A stretch of 42,377 nucleotides of DNA, taken from positions 1-42,377 of the forward strand of contig JAFGGP010000007.1 in assembly GCA_016930485.1 (NCBI GenBank). The letters run 5' to 3'. This DNA is from Candidatus Omnitrophota bacterium. Its GTDB lineage: Bacteria > Omnitrophota > Gorgyraeia > JAFGGP01. The translations under genes and the position numbers were made by a program. Shown in pieces: positions 22,484 through 30,908 of the stretch (positions are counted from its first letter, which is position 1; every line of letters begins with the position of its first letter). Below the pieces are notes generated by a model that was given only the letters and a program-made list of their open reading frames with translations, searched no databases and was not told where the DNA came from.

Positions 22484-23305
22484 ATGCCCGAGAAATCTGT
22501 GAATCCAGAAGATGTATTTCTGACCCCTGCCCAGGCTGCGCGCATGCTTAACGTGAGTCTTTCCACACTCAAAAAGTTTGTCTATGCCGGGGCTATCCCA
22601 ACCCTAAGAACGCCCGGCGGTCATCACCGCATCAGGAGGAGTGATTTATTTTCCATGAGGGAGAATAAGAGAATAGGGGGACTTTCGGATATTGCTCCCG
22701 ATGAGAAGATATCTACCATCATAGAAAAGACCCTTGCGCTCTTCGAAAAAAGACAACGGTTTTTAAAATTTCATGCCCTCGCCGTTGGCGCGGCGAGTGT
22801 GCGCGTTGGCCGCGTTTTTGGCCTGTCGGACGGACAGCTTGACCGGCTGTATCTGGCAGGCTGCCTGCATGATATCGGTTTTTTAGGTATTGTTGAGGAC
22901 ATTCTCAACAAACCGCGTCAACTCAGCAATCTTGAAAGGTCTATCGTGCGTGCGCATCCGCTCATTGGCGAAGAAATCGCCGGTTCAATAGTCCAATTGG
23001 CCGGTGTCGGTCCTATCATCAGGCAGCACCACGAGCGGTATGACGGATCCGGATATCCCGATGGATTATCCCGCGAGACAACGTGTATCGAGTCCCGCAT
23101 TATTGCTGTGGCCGAGGCCTTTGATGCCATGACGGCACCGCACTCATATCGCAGGGCTATATCCCGGGAGGCGGCACTGGGGGAGCTCGAAAAGAACGCG
23201 GGCACGCAGTTTGATCCGGGTATCGTCTTTACCTTTTCCAGGATGTGGCAGGCCGAGGAGATAGAAGGCAGAAAAAAGAAAACAGGAGCGACGCACCTAT
23301 GTTGA
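22484..23305 (+). CDS. BldC/excisionase-type HTH fused to an HD-GYP c-di-GMP phosphodiesterase
   Basis: This 273-residue protein has an N-terminal MerR/excisionase-type HTH (about 12-58; LTPAQAARMLNVSLSTLKKFVYAGAIPTLRTPGGHHRI), closest in style to BldC. An HD-GYP domain (about 88-255) follows, with LHDIG, the RAHPLIGEEI histidine, HHERYDGSGYPDGL and AEAFDAMT. The usual lysine after HDIG is Phe. HD-GYP domains hydrolyse c-di-GMP, so this looks like a DNA-binding protein whose activity depends on c-di-GMP. It overlaps the first polysaccharide gene by seven bases and is therefore probably its regulator and operon member. No clear ribosome site precedes ATG 22484. Confidence 0.83.
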   Translation: MPEKSVNPEDVFLTPAQAARMLNVSLSTLKKFVYAGAIPTLRTPGGHHRIRRSDLFSMRENKRIGGLSDIAPDEKISTIIEKTLALFEKRQRFLKFHALAVGAASVRVGRVFGLSDGQLDRLYLAGCLHDIGFLGIVEDILNKPRQLSNLERSIVRAHPLIGEEIAGSIVQLAGVGPIIRQHHERYDGSGYPDGLSRETTCIESRIIAVAEAFDAMTAPHSYRRAISREAALGELEKNAGTQFDPGIVFTFSRMWQAEEIEGRKKKTGATHLC

Positions 23306-24705
23306 AAGAGTACGCGAGTCTATTCAGGAAAGTAATGATCGGGGCCGACCTGTGTATTCTCTCCGCATGTTTTTTTCTGGGATTTTTTCTCAGCAATCGG
23401 ACGACGTCACTGTATTCTCTGGATGTCTATATCTGGATATTACCGTTTTTTCTTTTTGTCTGGGCGGGCCTTCTGCATATCTTCGGTATGTATGCCTCGT
23501 TTCGGCTTAAGGGCATGCCTCAGATAGTGGCGATTATCGGAAAGACGGCCTGTTCTGGACTGCTTCTCTTTGCCGCCCTGGGTTATTTATGCAAACTGAC
23601 GCATATCAGCCGTATCTTTATAGGAATGATCTTTGTTCTCGCGGCCCTTGCTATCGCGGTTGAAAAAACAATCCTTATGCAGGGTTTCCGGTGGCTGCGC
23701 ATCAAAGGGTTCAACTTCAGGAATATTCTTGTTGTGGGAACCGGCCCCCGGGCCCAGCGCTTTATCCGGGAGGTACTCAGACATCGCGAAATCGGCCTTA
23801 AGGTTATCGGCCTTGTTGATCGAGAGAAGGAAAAAATCGGACAGTGGGTTATCGGCCAGCAGGTCATCGGCACCTTGGAGGATATCCCCAACATTCTGCA
23901 TACGCGGTCCGTTGACACCGTTGTCTTTATAGTACCGCGTTCCTGGCTGGAGGATATCGAAAAACCGATGCATTACTGTGAAATGCTCGGCGTAACCCTG
24001 AGTGTCGCCGTTGATCTCTTTAAGCTCCGATTCGCCAGACGCAAGGAAGAAAAGGTGCTCGGCTTCCCTACCATTACCTTTGAACCCACGTCCGATAGCG
24101 CATGGCAGCTGTTGCTAAAACGGGTCCTCGATATCGTCCTGGCCGGTACCGCCCTCATAGCGTTATCGCCGGTTCTTGGGTTGATTGCACTCGCAATAAG
24201 ATTGACGTCACCGGGTCCGGTATTATTTAGGCAGGAACGCTGTAGTTTGCGCGGAAGGAAATTTACCCTTTATAAATTCAGAACTATGGTTGAGGGCGCC
24301 GAAGAAAAAAAGGGGGAACTTCTCTGTTATAACGAAATGGAGGGGCCTGCCTTTAAGATGACACGTGACCCCCGGGTCACCAGAGTCGGGACATTTCTCA
24401 GGGCCTCCAGCATGGACGAGCTGCCCCAGCTCTGGAATGTATTACGGGGTGATATGAGTTTAGTCGGACCACGGCCCCCGATACCTACGGAGGTCGAACA
24501 GTATGATGCCTGGCAGCGGAGAAGATTGAGTATGCGGCCCGGCATCACCTGTCTGTGGCAGGTAAACGGCAGAAATCATATTTCTAATTTTGATGAATGG
24601 ATGAAGCTTGATCTGGACTATATCGACCGATGGTCGCTATGGCTCGATTGCAAGATTCTTTTCAAGACGATACCGGCGGTGTTGGCCAGCAATGGAGCGA
24701 AGTAA
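23299..24705 (+). CDS. Polyprenyl-phosphate sugar-1-phosphate transferase (initiating enzyme, WcaJ-type)
   Basis: From ATG 23299 this is a 468-residue protein; the ATG overlaps the HD-GYP stop (ATGTTGA) and has AGGAG 11 bases upstream. The order is that of the polyprenol-phosphate glycosylphosphotransferase family: four N-terminal membrane helices, a Rossmann-like domain ([11 protein letters not shown], about residue 143), a membrane-reentrant helix (about 272-295), and the bacterial sugar transferase domain with [27 protein letters not shown] and [14 protein letters not shown]. It should transfer a hexose-1-phosphate from a UDP-sugar to undecaprenyl phosphate at the inner membrane, the first step of repeat-unit synthesis. 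Which sugar is used cannot be read from the sequence. Confidence 0.92.
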   Translation: MLKEYASLFRKVMIGADLCILSACFFLGFFLSNRTTSLYSLDVYIWILPFFLFVWAGLLHIFGMYASFRLKGMPQIVAIIGKTACSGLLLFAALGYLCKLTHISRIFIGMIFVLAALAIAVEKTILMQGFRWLRIKGFNFRNILVVGTGPRAQRFIREVLRHREIGLKVIGLVDREKEKIGQWVIGQQVIGTLEDIPNILHTRSVDTVVFIVPRSWLEDIEKPMHYCEMLGVTLSVAVDLFKLRFARRKEEKVLGFPTITFEPTSDSAWQLLLKRVLDIVLAGTALIALSPVLGLIALAIRLTSPGPVLFRQERCSLRGRKFTLYKFRTMVEGAEEKKGELLCYNEMEGPAFKMTRDPRVTRVGTFLRASSMDELPQLWNVLRGDMSLVGPRPPIPTEVEQYDAWQRRRLSMRPGITCLWQVNGRNHISNFDEWMKLDLDYIDRWSLWLDCKILFKTIPAVLASNGAK

Positions 24706-24709
24706 ATGA

Positions 24710-24765
24710 GGACGCAACTTAGCGAACAGAAGTGAAGCTAAGTTGCTGTCCGAATTTATCCCGAG
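24710..24765 (+). repeat. Post-stop stem-loop with conserved tail, copy B
   Basis: GCAACTTAGC (24714-24723) pairs with GCTAAGTTGC (24737-24746), and the stem extends outward through GGAC/GTCC across one unpaired T. It begins five bases after the sugar transferase stop codon. The tail GTCCGAATTTATCCCGAG (24747-24765) resembles the tail of copy C (12971-12989). Confidence 0.65.
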
Positions 24766-24767
24766 CG

Positions 24768-24793
24768 CCTGTGGTGAGCGAAGCCGAACCATG
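24768..24793 (+). repeat. 26-bp dispersed repeat, direct copy
   Basis: It has 24 of 26 matches to the reverse complement of 13194-13219. It lies directly behind the tail of stem-loop copy B, in the spacer ahead of the polysaccharide export gene. Confidence 0.7.
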
Positions 24794-24846
24794 TCGAGGG
24801 ATCTCAGCAGACGCAGTTATGGAATGCAACCGCAATGCCACATGTA

Positions 24847-24877
24847 CCCTTGACATCTAAGATATCAAGGGTTTAAT
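24847..24877 (+). promoter_or_regulatory. Promoter with an overlapping operator-like palindrome, polysaccharide export operon
   Basis: TTGACA (24850-24855) and TTTAAT (24872-24877) are 16 bases apart. A near-perfect palindrome CCCTTGACATC (24847-24857) / GATATCAAGGG (24861-24871) covers the -35 and the spacer, with one mismatched pair per arm. Binding of a dimeric protein there would block RNA polymerase. A second TATAAT at 24905-24910 has no -35. Confidence 0.5.
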
Positions 24878-24908
24878 TCGCAGACGCCCGCGTGAGGCGC
24901 GGACTATA

Positions 24909-24939
24909 ATTTACATCTCTTTGATAAAGAGACGTAAAT
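24909..24939 (+). promoter_or_regulatory. 5'-leader hairpin ahead of the polysaccharide export gene
   Basis: ATTTACATCTCTTT (24909-24922) pairs with AAAGAGACGTAAAT (24926-24939) with one mismatch and a 3-base loop. It ends 12 bases before the AAAGGAGGGGG ribosome site. It has no T-run, so it is more likely an mRNA-stability or translation element than a terminator. Confidence 0.5.
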
Positions 24940-24965
24940 CATCTGCTCATTAAAGGAGGGGGAAA

Positions 24966-25607
24966 ATGAAAAAGGTTATTACGCTACTGGCAGTTTTTGT
25001 GTTGTGTCTGGGACAGACGGGTTATGCCGAAGACGAATCTTCTTATTTAATCGGGAGAGGAGACACGCTCGAGGTATATGTCTGGGGATATCCCGAACTT
25101 GACCACAGCATCGTCGTGCGCCCCGACGGCAACATCTCGTTTCCTTTAATTGAAGGCGAGATCGAGGCCGAGGGAAAAACCCCCGAGCAGCTGGATCGCC
25201 TGTTGACGACCGAGCTCTCAAAGGAGCTTAAGGACCCGAAGGTCACGGTGATTGTGGCAAGATTCAGCAGCAAGAAAATCTGGGTGTGCGGGGAGGTCGA
25301 GGAACCGGGGGCATACCCCTTTACCGGGTTTGCAACCGCACTTGAGTCGATTATCCAGGCGGGCGGCTACAAGAGATCTGCGTGTCTGAGGAGTGTTTTG
25401 ATTATTCGGAATAGGGACACCAGGAATCCGGAGGCATTTCTGGTTAATCTGGATAAGGTGATAAAAAAACAGGAGATTACATCAGATGTATGGCTCCAGC
25501 CGGGCGACATCGTGTATGTGCCGAGGAGCTTCATTTCCCGGGTCGATGGTTTTCTTGATTTCTTCAAGGATGCGGTACACGTCGGTGCATACTATGAACT
25601 CAGATAA
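24966..25607 (+). CDS. Wza/GumB-type polysaccharide export protein
   Basis: This 213-residue protein has a signal peptide (MKKVITLLAVFVLCLGQTGYA, cleaved near residue 21) without a lipobox. Residues 27-108 form a Poly_export domain (YLIGRGDTLEVYVWGYPELDHSI, VRPDGNISFPLIEGEIEAEGKT). An SLBB domain follows (about 110-190; VCGEVEEPGAYPFTG, LQPGDIVYVPRSF). Such proteins form the outer-membrane channel of Wzx/Wzy-dependent polysaccharide systems; the small size resembles GumB/EpsY rather than full Wza. Its own promoter, leader hairpin and very strong ribosome site suggest it begins a major transcription unit, with the Wzc-like gene 44 bases downstream. Confidence 0.9.
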   Translation: MKKVITLLAVFVLCLGQTGYAEDESSYLIGRGDTLEVYVWGYPELDHSIVVRPDGNISFPLIEGEIEAEGKTPEQLDRLLTTELSKELKDPKVTVIVARFSSKKIWVCGEVEEPGAYPFTGFATALESIIQAGGYKRSACLRSVLIIRNRDTRNPEAFLVNLDKVIKKQEITSDVWLQPGDIVYVPRSFISRVDGFLDFFKDAVHVGAYYELR

Positions 25608-25651
25608 GATATGTAACCACAACGAACGGAATATAATAAAGAGGAGGCATT

Positions 25652-27940
25652 ATGGCACCCCACAATGACAAAGGTGTTATCAGACCCAAAAAGGAAGAGG
25701 TAAACGACTTTTTTGTAGAGGATCTTATAAAAGAAGATGCCTGTGCCCAGCAGACATTTTTTCAGCAGAAGACCTCGAAAGAGCCCGCCCGCCTCAAAGA
25801 CCGCATTCAGCCTGAAAAGGACCTGGTTTGGGAGGGCGAAGGGGTGAATCTCAGGGATATCACAGAGGTGCTGTTCAGGAGAAAGGGTTTTATCGCGTTT
25901 TTTTTCCTGGCAACGGTGCTTCTTTTTATTCTGGGAACGATGCTTGTTACGCCTGTATATGAGGCATCGACGTTAATCGCGATTGAATCACCGGAAAAGT
26001 TTATCATCTCTCCCGATTTCCCCCCTTCAGAGAGGGGTGACTGGGTTGAGACAGAGGCGCGCATTCTCAAAAGCCTGCCGGTGCTGTCGCAGACGGTAGA
26101 CCTTTTGCGCTTGGATACAAGGGAGATGACCGATACCTCGCACCGTTCGGGCGGCGCTTTCATTATGGACTGGTACCGTACGTTTGATCGCGGGAGTCTG
26201 ACCGATGAGCAGTATGCGCAGAAACTGAGAGAACGTGCGATTCGTTCACTGGAAAAGAACGTAGAGGTTTCGTCTCCGCGGTTTACGACACTGATCCGGG
26301 TGAATGCCTATGCCGACGGCCCTCAGCTTGCCGCGGACATTGCCAATACGATTACCCAGGTTTATGTAACCAAACATTTCCAGGGACAGAAGGGACAGCT
26401 TCAGAAAAACTATGATTTTGTAACCGAGCAGAAAGAAATGGCGCGGGTGGAGTTAGAGCAGGCCGAACAGGCATTACAGGAATTCCTGAAAACGGAGAAC
26501 GTCGCGTCATTAGAGGAAGAGTTAAAGATAAACACAGAAAAATTAGTGGCCGTCCAGTCTGATTACTGGACCACAAGAAGAAGAAAAGAGGAAATTCAGA
26601 CGGCCCTTGACGATCCTGCTATCGACCTTGATAAAATCATCGCCGCCATTCCCGAGATCAGAAGCGATCCGTATATAGACGGTCTTAAGGAACAACTGGC
26701 GCTCCTGGAAACACAGCTTTCCCAGTTTTTGAGCAAGTACACCCCGTCCGGAGAGCTGGTGACAAAGTTAAAACAGGATATCGGGACACTAAAAAGGAGT
26801 ATCCAGGATGAGTCACTACGGGTTGTTGACACGACGCTTGCCTTTCTGGATGCCCGGGAGGATTCTTTATCGGGGGAGGTGACGCGTTACGAAGAAAAAA
26901 TACAGAATATCTCACAGAAGGAATTAGCGCTTCAGAGAAGACGGTATGATGTGGCGCACAAACGGGACATATATACCATGCTTTCCAAAAAGGAAGACGA
27001 GTTACGGATATCTGATGCGATGGAAAGCGATCAGATTTCCAGCACGAAACATATCCGGCTGGTGCAGGATGCCCAGCCCCCCTTCAGCCCGATACGGCCA
27101 AAGTGGATGTTGAATATAGCACTTGCATTGCTTATCGGGACAGCAGGGGGTATATGCGGCGCGTTTTTTATCGATTACTGGGATGACACGATAAAAGACG
27201 GCAGGGCCGTTACCAGGTATATAAAGGCCGATGTGCTGGCAAACATCCCCTATTTTACCTGGAGACAGCGAAGGGAGCTTCGCGCCAACGGCTATATTAT
27301 GCACGATTCCTTTAAGGAAATGTGGATCAATCTCCACGCGGCCCTCAGGAATAAGGCATCCGGTTCTTTAGTGCTTACCAGTCTGTATAGAGAGGGCAAG
27401 ACAACGACAGCGACCGGCCTCGCATTTACTGCGGCTCGACTCAATCCCGCACGGAGAATACTATTGGTCGACGCTCATATGCGCATGCCCGGTCTGTGCA
27501 AACGGTTGAAACTGGAATGTGGCACGCCGGGTCTTGCCGAGATTATAGGCGAGGAGGCGACGCTCGAGACATGCCTGCAGAATACGCAGTTGGACAATCT
27601 GAAGGTGCTGCCGGCTGGCAGTCTGCACAGTGAGGAGCCTCTTACCCTTTTTGAATCGGCCCGGTTCGACGAATTGCTCGACCTTCTTCATCTGCGCTTC
27701 GATCTTATTCTGTTTGATTCACCTTCGTTGAGCACCTATCCGGACGGAAGGCTGCTGAGCGGTAAAACAGACGGTACGATTTTACTCATTGAAGCGATGA
27801 AGACCAGACGGGCCGTTCTCAGATATTACCGGTCGCTTTTGGAAAAAAGCGGCGCCACACTCATAGGTTGCGTCGTGAATAAAAGACGATTTTTTATTCC
27901 GGGATGGCTCTATAACATGCTGTGCGGAGAACAGGCATAA
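25652..27940 (+). CDS. Wzc/GumC-type polysaccharide co-polymerase with a BY-kinase-like ATPase
   Basis: This 762-residue protein starts at ATG 25652 behind AGAGGAGG. A 60-residue charged N-tail precedes the Wzz domain with the first membrane helix (FIAFFFLATVLLFILGTMLV, about 80-100). A long coiled-coil periplasmic region spans about 240-460, and the second helix is near 487-507 with the proline-rich PFSPIRPKW before it. The C-terminal ATPase (about 550-762) has TSLYREGKTTT (Walker A), ILLVDAHMRMP (Walker A') and FDLILFDSP (Walker B). The C-terminus has no tyrosine cluster, so autokinase cycling as in Wzc is doubtful. It is expected to control chain length and couple synthesis to export at the inner membrane. 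Confidence 0.9.
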   Translation: MAPHNDKGVIRPKKEEVNDFFVEDLIKEDACAQQTFFQQKTSKEPARLKDRIQPEKDLVWEGEGVNLRDITEVLFRRKGFIAFFFLATVLLFILGTMLVTPVYEASTLIAIESPEKFIISPDFPPSERGDWVETEARILKSLPVLSQTVDLLRLDTREMTDTSHRSGGAFIMDWYRTFDRGSLTDEQYAQKLRERAIRSLEKNVEVSSPRFTTLIRVNAYADGPQLAADIANTITQVYVTKHFQGQKGQLQKNYDFVTEQKEMARVELEQAEQALQEFLKTENVASLEEELKINTEKLVAVQSDYWTTRRRKEEIQTALDDPAIDLDKIIAAIPEIRSDPYIDGLKEQLALLETQLSQFLSKYTPSGELVTKLKQDIGTLKRSIQDESLRVVDTTLAFLDAREDSLSGEVTRYEEKIQNISQKELALQRRRYDVAHKRDIYTMLSKKEDELRISDAMESDQISSTKHIRLVQDAQPPFSPIRPKWMLNIALALLIGTAGGICGAFFIDYWDDTIKDGRAVTRYIKADVLANIPYFTWRQRRELRANGYIMHDSFKEMWINLHAALRNKASGSLVLTSLYREGKTTTATGLAFTAARLNPARRILLVDAHMRMPGLCKRLKLECGTPGLAEIIGEEATLETCLQNTQLDNLKVLPAGSLHSEEPLTLFESARFDELLDLLHLRFDLILFDSPSLSTYPDGRLLSGKTDGTILLIEAMKTRRAVLRYYRSLLEKSGATLIGCVVNKRRFFIPGWLYNMLCGEQA

Positions 27941-29532
27941 TGAGACGACAAAGAATCACGACGGCAGCCGGGGTACTTATCGGCGCAGGGGTGCTTTCCC
28001 ATATCCTTGCCTTCTTTCGAGAGGTGATTATCGCCAATCAATTCGGGGCCACCACGTCTCTGGACACCTTTCTGCTGGCACTCATTCCGATTTCTCTCTT
28101 TGTTATGATGTCGGATTCGATGATGACGTCGTTTGTTCCTCTTTTTACAAGAGACCTTACCGTTAAGGGGGAAGGGGCGGCGTGGCAGACAGCGAGTGAC
28201 GTGATCACCGTATTTATCGCGCTGTTCGCGGTTCTGGCGTTTGTGTGGCTGATATTTGCCGGTCCTATCATGAAGGCCATAGGCTCCGGCTGCGAGAGCG
28301 GTGTCATTACTCAGGTACTGGAGCTCCTGAAAGTCATGTTTCCTATCCTGATGGTGGTTTTACCGATTGCCCTTACGACCGCCGTTCTTCATTCGTACAG
28401 GCACTTTACCTATCCTGCCTTTGCGGAGCTCTTGCCGAATATCGGAATGATACTGGCGGTTATCTTTTTTTCGTCACGGATGGGGGTATTCAGCTTAGCG
28501 GCGGGAATGATGGGGGGGTACATTGCGCGTTTCCTTGTACAGTTTGCGGTGATCGCCGGGACATTGAAGAGATATTATCGGTTTTCTTTCAATATATATA
28601 ACCCGGTTATTAAGAAGTTCGGTGTTTTCACGATGCTCACGGTCATTGCCAATGGTTCCTTTGTGATCTATCTTGTCGTTGACCGGTACTTCGCATCCTT
28701 CCTGCCCGTCGGTACCATTGCGGCGCTCAATTTCGCAGACAGGCTTGTCGTCGCTTCTTATTATATCGTGATATGTGCCATAGGAAGCGCTGTTTTTCCT
28801 GTGCTTGCTGCAAAGGCGGCATCGGACGATAAAACGGAATTTCGGAGTATGCTGGAATCGGCATTGCGGATCGGTCTCACGTGCGTTATGCCTATAAGCG
28901 TGTTTCTTATTATCTGGAATAGACCCATTGTCCGTTTGATATTTGAACGGGGATTGTTTAATGTGGAGGCGACCACCCTCACTGCCGAGTCCCTGCTTTT
29001 TTACGCCATCGGAATCTTTGCCTTCAGCGGGGGGACCATCCTTATCCGCGGTTGGTACGCGCTGCACGACTTTAGGATTCCCGCCCTGACAGGGGCCGTT
29101 TCCCTTACCGTTAATGTCATCGGCGACTATCTGCTGATCGGACCGCTCGCGCATAAAGGACTTGCCCTCGCTACTGCAGTGGCTTCGATCGTTAATTTTT
29201 GCCTCATGTTGATTCTCCTGCGCAGGAAAATCGGATTATTCAACACCTCGGGCTTTATGGTATTTTTTGTAAAGCTTGTTTTTATTTCCGCACTCACAGG
29301 ACTGTCAGGCTGGCTTTGTGGAAGAGTCCTCATCGATAGATTGGATATGCAACTATTCGGCGATCAACTATTCTTCTTTTGTTCCGAAATCATAATCGTT
29401 ACCACCGGTTTTCTATGTGCTGGCTTACTGGTAAGGCTTCAGGAAATAGTAATATGCAAGCAGGCGCTGTGTGAGAGGTTATACGGCATCAGAAGGGTGC
29501 CGCAAGCAGATATCGCCCATGATATTCAATAA
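27940..29532 (+). CDS. MurJ/MviN-family lipid-linked oligosaccharide flippase
   Basis: From ATG 27940 (the preceding stop and this start share one base, TAATG) this is a 530-residue protein with about 13-14 membrane helices across its whole length. Features of the MurJ branch of the MOP superfamily include the N-terminal LSHILAFFREVIIANQFGATTSLDTFLLA and the central FADRLVVASYYIV. In this place of the operon it takes the role usually filled by Wzx: moving undecaprenyl-linked repeat units to the periplasm. It could in principle be the cell's murein flippase, but its position between the co-polymerase and the ligase argues for polysaccharide export. A GTG 18 bases upstream is in frame but less likely. 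Confidence 0.87.
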   Translation: MRRQRITTAAGVLIGAGVLSHILAFFREVIIANQFGATTSLDTFLLALIPISLFVMMSDSMMTSFVPLFTRDLTVKGEGAAWQTASDVITVFIALFAVLAFVWLIFAGPIMKAIGSGCESGVITQVLELLKVMFPILMVVLPIALTTAVLHSYRHFTYPAFAELLPNIGMILAVIFFSSRMGVFSLAAGMMGGYIARFLVQFAVIAGTLKRYYRFSFNIYNPVIKKFGVFTMLTVIANGSFVIYLVVDRYFASFLPVGTIAALNFADRLVVASYYIVICAIGSAVFPVLAAKAASDDKTEFRSMLESALRIGLTCVMPISVFLIIWNRPIVRLIFERGLFNVEATTLTAESLLFYAIGIFAFSGGTILIRGWYALHDFRIPALTGAVSLTVNVIGDYLLIGPLAHKGLALATAVASIVNFCLMLILLRRKIGLFNTSGFMVFFVKLVFISALTGLSGWLCGRVLIDRLDMQLFGDQLFFFCSEIIIVTTGFLCAGLLVRLQEIVICKQALCERLYGIRRVPQADIAHDIQ

Positions 29533-30907
29533 TCACAGATCAACCTGTATCGCTTTCTGTATCTTGACGGTACACCTGCTCTTTTGCGGGATGTATGTAC
29601 TGGGGGTTATTTCTCCCGCGTACTGTTGCGGAGCCCAGGTGCTCATACTTTTCAGCATGTTCTTTTTTGCTAAACCGCGCCAGGCCGTTCTGCTGTTTAT
29701 TTTTATCCGCCCCACCCTCGATTGTCTGAAGACATATACCGACATTAAACTGCAGATGACCAGCAGCGTCAATCTGGCCGGGATCATGGGGATGCTGATT
29801 GTCGCATGGGGTATCGTGTATTTCTTATCCCATCGGATTAATCCCTTTCATTCGCCGTGTTCCCTGCGTTTTGCCGCGTTTCTCGCCGCCAGTTTTTTCG
29901 CTGTTTTTCCGTCACCGCTACGAACAGAGGGATTTTTCGATTGGACAAGGCTGATTACTATATTCATGCTCTATCTCCTTGTGTATCATTTGATGACAAC
30001 GAAACAGCATATCAGGCAGTTGGTTATAGTCGTCTGTTGTTCGGCGGTTGTACCTCTTCTGGCGGGATTTCATCAGGCATGGGCCCATTCAGGGTTGATC
30101 GATATTACCGAGTACGAATATATGAGCGGTTATCACCGCATCTTCGGCACCTTTACTCATCCGGCTATGTATTCCTTTTATTTGACCGTACTTCTGCCGG
30201 TCGGCATTGTGCTGTTTCTGGAATCGAAAACCCGATTTGAAAAAACGGCCCTGGGGATTTTCAGCGTCGCACTCGGTATATCACTCCTGTTGACCCTTAC
30301 GCGGAGCGCGTGGATTGGGCTGTTTTGCGCCCTTTTCATAATCGGCACCCTCAGGTATCGAAGATTGCTCTTTATCCTGGTCATCATTATTGTGGCGGCT
30401 GCGTACATAATGCCGCAGGCCTCCCAGCGTTTTGTCGATCTGCTCGATCCTTATGCGCAACAGACCAGTTCGTTTACCTGGCGTGTCCGGTTGTGGACAA
30501 GCGCGTTAGGCGTTTTTATGGAAGGACCTTTATTGTTAGGGCATGGCCTGGGGAGTTTCGGCAGTTTTGCGGAGAGGGTATTGGGCTACTATGCCGAGGC
30601 ACACAATGATTACATCCGGGTGGTATGGGAGACAGGTCTTTTGGGATTCATACTGTATATGTGTCTGCTATTCGGCCTGGTTACAAAGGCGTTTTTTACG
30701 TACCGGACGCTGTCTGTCCCGCATTACAAAGGGGTGGCGCTGGGTTTTTTTGCACTCTGTATAGCATACCTGGTTATCAGCATGTCCGATAATCTGCTTC
30801 GGGGCACTGTGGTCCAGATATATTTTTGGACGTTTGCCGCGGCAGTCTTCAATTTGCGTCGCATCGAACATGCGGCGCAGGAGGGGTCTGTGCCGCAAAC
30901 GGGGTAA
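29519..30907 (+). CDS. O-antigen ligase / Wzy-type polymerase family membrane protein
   Basis: From ATG 29519 this is a 462-residue protein overlapping the flippase gene by 14 bases. It has about 11-12 membrane helices and one large periplasmic loop (about residues 305-365; QTSSFTWRVRLWTSALGVF, GPLLLGHGLGSFG, EAHNDYIRVVWETGLLGF). The H-N-D-Y-x-R/x-x-W-E-x-G-x-x-G stretch and TLTRSAWIGL are hallmarks of the O-antigen ligase (Wzy_C) family. It could either polymerise the repeat units or join the glycan to an acceptor; families of this type cannot be told apart by sequence alone. No other polymerase candidate exists in the locus, so polymerisation is the more likely task. Confidence 0.85.
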   Translation: MIFNNHRSTCIAFCILTVHLLFCGMYVLGVISPAYCCGAQVLILFSMFFFAKPRQAVLLFIFIRPTLDCLKTYTDIKLQMTSSVNLAGIMGMLIVAWGIVYFLSHRINPFHSPCSLRFAAFLAASFFAVFPSPLRTEGFFDWTRLITIFMLYLLVYHLMTTKQHIRQLVIVVCCSAVVPLLAGFHQAWAHSGLIDITEYEYMSGYHRIFGTFTHPAMYSFYLTVLLPVGIVLFLESKTRFEKTALGIFSVALGISLLLTLTRSAWIGLFCALFIIGTLRYRRLLFILVIIIVAAAYIMPQASQRFVDLLDPYAQQTSSFTWRVRLWTSALGVFMEGPLLLGHGLGSFGSFAERVLGYYAEAHNDYIRVVWETGLLGFILYMCLLFGLVTKAFFTYRTLSVPHYKGVALGFFALCIAYLVISMSDNLLRGTVVQIYFWTFAAAVFNLRRIEHAAQEGSVPQTG

Positions 30908-30908
30908 T

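Noticed and set aside
24905-24910. TATAAT as a main promoter of the export gene
   Set aside because: No -35 at the proper distance, and it lies at the foot of the leader hairpin; the TTGACA-16-TTTAAT pair is better.
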